A stretch of DNA of 64,000 nucleotides, from positions 23,830 through 87,829 of IMG/VR virus record IMGVR_UViG_3300025030_000070; one strand, given 5' to 3'. Below are positions 58,167 to 64,000 of the stretch, piece after piece. The notes under the pieces are model-generated. The model searched no databases. It was not told the origin of the DNA and was given only the letters and a program-made list of their open reading frames with translations. Position 1 is the stretch's first letter, and each line of letters opens with the position of its first letter. Source of the DNA: a virus. Position numbers and translations under genes: made by a program.

Positions 58167-61100
58167 TTGGCACATTTGACAAATTCCTTCACTGGGGTAG
58201 GCCCTTCAGTCAGCATTACAAGTATCATTGCTATAGATACTGACACTGTTAGAGTTGGATTTTCCTCTCCAATGAGTTCGTCTGCCCTGTTTAATTCAAC
58301 GGGCAGTTATAGTATAGCAGCAGATCTTGGAAGTGTTGGATTATCCGTAGTAAGTGCTTCTGCTCAAATAATAACATATCCAACCTATATTGACTTATCG
58401 TTTAATACTGAGATGACAAATGGGTCATCAAATTATGCCTTAAACATAGTTTCTGGAGTTGTAGATTATCAAAATATTTCTTTATCGCCTCTATCGTATG
58501 ATTTTAATGGATATGGGTTGACTCCCTATATTGATGACTTAATCATACCAAACCCAACTGATGCGAATCCAAACGATAATGTTACTTTCAAAGTTTTAGA
58601 TGTTGGTTCATCTGTTGACAGCAATTCAGTTCATATTTTTGTTCAACAAGGAACAGGTTCTTTACAGGAAGCATTAGTATCTGGTTCATTTGTTGCGCCC
58701 TTCAATGGTCCAAGTTCGTCATACACAGCATATGGAAATGGTTATTCAGTTGTAATTGATCCTTCTGGCTCTTTATCTTTTGATGTTAGAATTTACATAA
58801 CGGCAGCAGATACATCTTTTAATTTGTTTTCTTCATCTCTTGGTGCCTGCGATGATCCTTTCTTACTGCCAAGAAGAATTATAGAAGTTCCAGAAATGGA
58901 GACATTAGTTCTTCATTGGACATTTGAAAATGTTACTGGATCTAGCAATTCTAGCGATGGACTTCCAACAACATCAGACGCTAAATTTATTGTAGAGGAT
59001 ACCACTTCAGGTTCTCTTGAATTAACAAACAGATATAGTTGGTTTGGACCAATCAGATATCATCAACATCCAGGACAAGGAGACTTCTTCTTGCCATTTG
59101 ATATCGACGCTGTAAATGTTGAATATATCCCATCAGCAAAACAATTGCCACCGGAAGTTCTCAATAGTTCGAATATGGTCGAAATTAGAACTAGCGATGA
59201 TGATTTGTTTACTCGCGATACACGTCCAGTCAAACACTTCTATGCTATTGAAAAAAGTCCATATGCGATAATAACAGATGAAGTATTAAAGATATTTGGA
59301 ACAATTAAAGATTTCAATAATCTCATTGGAGAACCTGTTAATCGTTACAGACAAGAATATAAAAATCTTACACAACTTCGTCATCTTTATTTTGAAAGAG
59401 TTAAGAATTCTTCAATTGATTTTGAGAAATTTGTTGATTACTTCAAATGGTTTGATTCTTCAATTTCAATGATGCTTCAACAACTTATTCCGGCATCTGC
59501 TCATTTTTCTGGTGAAGTTAGAACGTTAATTGAAAGTCATATTCTAGAAAGAAATAAGTATTGGAATAAATTACCAACCATTGAATTCAAAGGCAATCCA
59601 CCCGAAGGTGGAATGAAAAGCATTAATGAACTTCTTTATGACTGGAAAGATGGTTCCGCTCCAGTTTCTGGACTTCAATCTGAAAATGAGTTTTGGTGGA
59701 AAAATAGAGCAGAAAAAACAGGAATTAATTCATCAGGTATCACATCAGTAGATATTAGCAGAACACGAATATTTTCTGTTCGCACAAGCGCATTGAATAG
59801 AAGTTTTACAACTCCATTACACCTTGACGCTTCTCAACAAGTGACGGCAAGCGATTTTATAGAACCAATGAGAATAGAGAATATTAAAAATAGTAGGTCT
59901 CTTTTTTCTATATCATCTTCAGTTAGAAACGCGCATATTCCATTGGGAAATTATGCGTCTGACTATGAGATTGTTCAAACATCTGGAAGAACAAACAATA
60001 ATAGATTTCTAACAAGAACCGAAGGAAGTCAATCCCTTACATTACAAACTCCAGTTCTTGGAGGACGAGAGTTCACACTTCCAGATAGGACCGCATACAA
60101 CTCTGAACATGTTTTTGTAGAACATTTTTCTTCTCCTGGCGAACAAAAAACAATATCTAGGGGATATTTGGACAGAGAGGCAGAAGAATATTCTGTCTAT
60201 AATGATCTCAATTATAGAAATTCTCTGGTTAGAAATAGGTTAAATATTGACGAATCGACTCATGCTGGACAATTCGGAGTTCATCCAACGGCATCAGCAT
60301 ATGCGAATTATCATAAAATAAACAGAAACACGTCGAGGAGAATAGAAGAGGATGGTAGCGCATTCATAACCGCTTCAGTTTATGATAATGCTTTTGTTCA
60401 AAGACCCATTCCTCAAAGTGAATTACAATATGCTTGGATAACGTCTTCTGCCATTCCTGAACTTTGTCCAATTGGTTATGCTTCAGAATTTTATGTTCCC
60501 AGTGGAAGCACATCAGTTCCTGGTTTTGATTTGGTTTTTATTTCTGCTAGCAGTGATATTGAAGGTATAAGCGGAATAAGGGTAGATTTCGCAGGAATTA
60601 ATACTCTCATTAAAGATTCACTTACTGCTTCTATCAATCTGTTGAGTTCTTCAGAATATAAAAATACTTTATTTGGAACAATTCCAGAACATGAAGTATT
60701 GAATAAATTATTATTACATCGCAATGGTCCATACCAATATCCATCATGGAAACAAATCAGAACTGGTGAACATCCAATTGCTAGAAAACATAGAGAAACA
60801 AATATTTTGTCTGTAAGCGATCCTACCAAGGAAAGACTTATAACGACAAACACCGGACAAAGGATTCCTTACAAGGATCGCCGTTCAGATACATTTACAA
60901 ATTATGAAGAACCTGCTGTTGTATTTCGCAATAGACCAATGATTCATACTTTGAATGTTAAAGGAAGTAACACTCCAGTTTCCTTAAGACATTCATATTC
61001 AAATAATATAGGCATGTTTGCCAATACAGATTTGAATAATAAATTGGGATTGAGCAAGTGTGATGATCAGATGTATGATCGTATTAAGGAATTATACATT

Positions 61101-64000
61101 GATGCCGATCAAAATGAATTAGAGAATCCGATAGATGGATTTTTATCTTTACAATATAGTGAAGTTATTTATCCGAAGGAAATTAATACAGGAAAGAAAA
61201 TAATAAGAGGCAGAACAAACCATGCTGAAGATGCGTCAGTATCTGGTACTTTTGTATATAATTTCTACGATTCAAATCAGGCTCTTGTTTTAGAAAATGT
61301 TTCATCTGCTTCGTATGGTCATAATGGAATAGATAGAAATCCTTTAGAGAGAAGAACGTTTTGGAGAAATGATCCGAAGAAAAGAAATCGATTTGGCTTG
61401 ATAGATGGACATCTCGAAGAAGGTTCATATATAGTAAGATCTGGTTCTCTTACAACTCCTTTGATAAATTCACAAGGGATAAGGGATGGCGACGCTCCAA
61501 GTCTTTGGCCGTTTGGAATTGAACTTTATCACACTCAGTCATATGAATACCCTGATGGAAATTCTAAAAATATGGGTAAGTGGGGAAATTACGACTCTGG
61601 AGAATTATCCCCGGATAGAACCATTTATGAAGTTAATCTGCCTCCTCCTACATTTGCCGTTAGAGATTGGTTTTATATACAAAGAGGTGCCAGTGCCAGT
61701 GCGGATTTCGGTTCCGGAAGTCACTTCTATTACTTTTTACATCCAACTGCATCTGCCTTATATAACAAACCTTTTGGTGATCTTTTTGCCAACACTTATC
61801 ATGACTTTAATTTTTCTGAAAACGGAAAATCCTATGAACTTGTTCAAGATACTTATGAGCATCGATTTAGAACAAGTATTTTATCAGGCAAGAATCCGTG
61901 GTTTGATTCGTACGAAGAATTTTTTGATGATATCAAAAGTCTAAGTAAAGATTACTCAATCATTCCAGAATTTAATATATCACAGAATATGGATTTTTAT
62001 GTTAACAAGCAAGGCGGAAATTTTAGAAAGTCAAATAATAAATTTTTATCCAATGTTGGAGCATTTATTACACAAAGTGCTACGACCGAAGAGTCTGGAC
62101 TTGATGAGACATTTTTCAAAACATTTTCACATTCAGACATAATGAAACATTATGATGTTATATATAACGATCATAACGATATTGATAATCATGTTGAAAG
62201 AATAACTCTTAAATGTAAAGGTATTAAAAAATTATTACCTTACAATGGATTCTATCCAGTCACTAGAACAGTTCAATTAGCTACATTGTTTTCTCAATCT
62301 TATGCTCCACATATTGGTGGATTGTATTGGAAAGACGGAAAACCTCGCGATTCGAGCATGAATCCACATTCTGGAAATCTTGCTGTAATGTCTTTATTGC
62401 AGCCGTTTTTCGCTCCAGGCATTTTGTATAATACTATTAAATCTGGTATCGCAATGGATTTTCCAGTTTTTACTGGTTCTCAAGGAGATATAGGAACATT
62501 GGGAGCTGGTGCAAATCTTTTATTTTATGATGATCCAAATTATAAAATTCAATTCGAATCTTTATTAGATATCAAGAATGGATCTAATAGAGGTGGAGTG
62601 CCTATTTCTTCCTCAAATGGATCTGGTTCGATATATTGGAATCTCGTTGAGTTTCTCGCCGGCGCCACGAACCTTCCAGGTAATCGAAGAGATATATTTT
62701 TTGATTGGAATGGAGGTGAATCAAATTCTTTGTATAAACTGTCTATGCATAATTTTCTTGCTGAATCAATTAATTTTTTTCTTGAAGGAAGTAAGGTAAA
62801 AGCCATTATTTCTAAACCTTCTAACAAAATGCGAGCAATGGTTTCTGGCAACTCTTATTATATGGACGTTAAATTATATAAAAGTGACGATTTGTTGATG
62901 TATGGTTCTCGCTGGAATAGTACAGATAAATTATTTCATACTGCTTCGTTTGCTTATGGACCGTCCGGACCGAACGGCGCCGGACCGGATTCGACAGAAA
63001 TTGTGCCGGATTATGCAGCATTAACATATACGGGAAGATTTTTTGGGCATCCTTTTAAGTGGGCTGATGATTTTAACGATCGTGCAACGGATATCGCTGA
63101 CCGTCTTTACGCATTTGGTATTGCTGCATTTGGAAATGCTACAGCTATAGGAAGTCATATGAGATTGGTACGTTACGCCGATCCAGCATATGCTCCATAT
63201 TTGCCACCTTATTATTTCAAAGATTCTGTTGCTAGAATTTCATATAAAGCAGATGGAACCGAAAAAGAGAAGTTTGATCCTATTTCGTATGTGCTATCTA
63301 AAGCAAATGTAGAAAATTATAATAATACATTAAGGGATTTTATAGCCTTTTATAATCATGATGGGTATGATGCTGTTCCCCTTCGTCCTGCTTGGCAAGG
63401 ACGCTCTACAGTAAGTTCTTCTATTAATTTATTTGGAGTAAGTAAAGGATTGAAAGTTACGTATGATACAAAATCGTTTAATACTATAACTGGAAAAGCA
63501 GCAGCACAATCGATCGAGGATGCCGATTCCACATTTAATTCGTGGGCAATTTCTCCTCGTTTTGAATGCCCAATTCTGAATTTTAAGAACCAACCAACTG
63601 AATATTATGACATCATCGTGGATGACACAGCAATAAAAAGATATCAAATACCAAAGGGAATGTGGAGTGGATATGGAGAATTTTGTTCTGGATCTACTGG
63701 TGTATATATGTCTGTTGAGGAGAGTTTTTCAAATTTAACTTTAGAAGAACAACTAGTAACGGGTTCATTGATCAATGTATTTGGATTTAATACAGAACCT
63801 TTGCGTTTAGGAGAACCAAATACTGGCAAAGAAATTGCAGAAGCAATTGTTGCTATTCCATTTATTGATAATCTTTTTAAGGATGACGAATTTGCAGTTA
63901 CTACTAATGTGATGGGAAGGAATTTTTTCAAAATAGACGAGACCCAATGGAGGACACAAAAAAGCAAAATTGAAGCTGGGCAAGACGCCATCGATCCAAC
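58167..64000 (+). CDS. Giant tail protein, 3'-truncated by the window
   Basis: The frame is open from TTG 58167 to the right edge, at least 1944 codons, with no stop; an in-frame TAA at 58161 fixes the start region, and AAGG at 58153 serves as ribosome site. The N-terminus (AHLTNSFTGVGPSVSITSII, VRVGFSSPMSSSALFN) is an SbsA/Ig-like pattern similar to the protein at 882. The rest mixes long helices (NRYRQEYKNLTQLRHLYFER) and beta stretches rich in Ser and Asn. No enzyme motif seen. By position it is a tail or fibre-network protein of the baseplate. Confidence 0.75.
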   Translation, partial: MAHLTNSFTGVGPSVSITSIIAIDTDTVRVGFSSPMSSSALFNSTGSYSIAADLGSVGLSVVSASAQIITYPTYIDLSFNTEMTNGSSNYALNIVSGVVDYQNISLSPLSYDFNGYGLTPYIDDLIIPNPTDANPNDNVTFKVLDVGSSVDSNSVHIFVQQGTGSLQEALVSGSFVAPFNGPSSSYTAYGNGYSVVIDPSGSLSFDVRIYITAADTSFNLFSSSLGACDDPFLLPRRIIEVPEMETLVLHWTFENVTGSSNSSDGLPTTSDAKFIVEDTTSGSLELTNRYSWFGPIRYHQHPGQGDFFLPFDIDAVNVEYIPSAKQLPPEVLNSSNMVEIRTSDDDLFTRDTRPVKHFYAIEKSPYAIITDEVLKIFGTIKDFNNLIGEPVNRYRQEYKNLTQLRHLYFERVKNSSIDFEKFVDYFKWFDSSISMMLQQLIPASAHFSGEVRTLIESHILERNKYWNKLPTIEFKGNPPEGGMKSINELLYDWKDGSAPVSGLQSENEFWWKNRAEKTGINSSGITSVDISRTRIFSVRTSALNRSFTTPLHLDASQQVTASDFIEPMRIENIKNSRSLFSISSSVRNAHIPLGNYASDYEIVQTSGRTNNNRFLTRTEGSQSLTLQTPVLGGREFTLPDRTAYNSEHVFVEHFSSPGEQKTISRGYLDREAEEYSVYNDLNYRNSLVRNRLNIDESTHAGQFGVHPTASAYANYHKINRNTSRRIEEDGSAFITASVYDNAFVQRPIPQSELQYAWITSSAIPELCPIGYASEFYVPSGSTSVPGFDLVFISASSDIEGISGIRVDFAGINTLIKDSLTASINLLSSSEYKNTLFGTIPEHEVLNKLLLHRNGPYQYPSWKQIRTGEHPIARKHRETNILSVSDPTKERLITTNTGQRIPYKDRRSDTFTNYEEPAVVFRNRPMIHTLNVKGSNTPVSLRHSYSNNIGMFANTDLNNKLGLSKCDDQMYDRIKELYIDADQNELENPIDGFLSLQYSEVIYPKEINTGKKIIRGRTNHAEDASVSGTFVYNFYDSNQALVLENVSSASYGHNGIDRNPLERRTFWRNDPKKRNRFGLIDGHLEEGSYIVRSGSLTTPLINSQGIRDGDAPSLWPFGIELYHTQSYEYPDGNSKNMGKWGNYDSGELSPDRTIYEVNLPPPTFAVRDWFYIQRGASASADFGSGSHFYYFLHPTASALYNKPFGDLFANTYHDFNFSENGKSYELVQDTYEHRFRTSILSGKNPWFDSYEEFFDDIKSLSKDYSIIPEFNISQNMDFYVNKQGGNFRKSNNKFLSNVGAFITQSATTEESGLDETFFKTFSHSDIMKHYDVIYNDHNDIDNHVERITLKCKGIKKLLPYNGFYPVTRTVQLATLFSQSYAPHIGGLYWKDGKPRDSSMNPHSGNLAVMSLLQPFFAPGILYNTIKSGIAMDFPVFTGSQGDIGTLGAGANLLFYDDPNYKIQFESLLDIKNGSNRGGVPISSSNGSGSIYWNLVEFLAGATNLPGNRRDIFFDWNGGESNSLYKLSMHNFLAESINFFLEGSKVKAIISKPSNKMRAMVSGNSYYMDVKLYKSDDLLMYGSRWNSTDKLFHTASFAYGPSGPNGAGPDSTEIVPDYAALTYTGRFFGHPFKWADDFNDRATDIADRLYAFGIAAFGNATAIGSHMRLVRYADPAYAPYLPPYYFKDSVARISYKADGTEKEKFDPISYVLSKANVENYNNTLRDFIAFYNHDGYDAVPLRPAWQGRSTVSSSINLFGVSKGLKVTYDTKSFNTITGKAAAQSIEDADSTFNSWAISPRFECPILNFKNQPTEYYDIIVDDTAIKRYQIPKGMWSGYGEFCSGSTGVYMSVEESFSNLTLEEQLVTGSLINVFGFNTEPLRLGEPNTGKEIAEAIVAIPFIDNLFKDDEFAVTTNVMGRNFFKIDETQWRTQKSKIEAGQDAIDP

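Overview
This window reads as part of the genome of a large, AT-rich, T4-like (myovirus-type) phage of a Gram-negative host. Nearly all genes lie on the + strand, packed end to end with 1-20 base overlaps. It encodes a gp25-like and a gp6-like baseplate wedge protein, a gp5-like baseplate hub carrying a peptidase, a gp55-like late sigma factor, a PhoH-like ATPase, and very long virion proteins. I see no rRNA, tRNA, CRISPR array or intact insertion sequence. Exact host and phage group cannot be named from sequence alone. Layout: 1-1355, ends of virion proteins. 1412-7576, small early-type genes (two HExxH metallopeptidases, coiled-coil proteins, a shrunken GIY-YIG endonuclease), a long fusion of a KxDG nucleotidyl-transferase/ligase domain with an HxGH nucleotidyltransferase, and a dATP/dGTP diphosphohydrolase-like protein. 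7582-8469, the only convincing minus-strand gene, a trypsin-like lipoprotein. 8525-13127, a PIN-PhoH protein interrupted by an intein, another HExxH protein and a Cas4/RecB-like Fe-S nuclease. 13152-41888, a long sugar and surface-polysaccharide region. 41866-43739, small regulatory genes and the late sigma factor. 43739-64000, the baseplate and tail module, running off the right edge. The sugar region is the most striking part. It holds six to seven glycosyltransferase-like proteins, several NAD-dependent sugar epimerases/dehydratases, a UDP-glucose-dehydrogenase-like protein, Gmd, a ColD-like PLP enzyme with His in place of the catalytic Lys, a PfkB kinase plus an HldE-C-like nucleotidyltransferase plus a HAD phosphatase, a split thiamine-diphosphate enzyme, a B12-type radical SAM protein, an L-2-hydroxyglutarate-oxidase-like flavoenzyme and a methyltransferase. 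Together they could make and transfer unusual deoxysugars (possibly GDP-colitose) and a heptose-like sugar, to remodel the host surface or decorate the virion; this is inference. The same region is loaded with self-splicing and homing elements. A 259-base group I intron (14051-14309) can be placed to the base in a glycosyltransferase gene: P1, P10 and the spliced reading frame all agree. An EDxHD-type endonuclease lies directly upstream, an arrangement like collaborative homing. A second glycosyltransferase has an intein in its E-x7-E active site, PhoH has a class-3-like intein, and an HNH endonuclease separates the two subunits of the thiamine-diphosphate enzyme. Remnants of further endonucleases and of Rossmann-fold sugar enzymes lie between genes.
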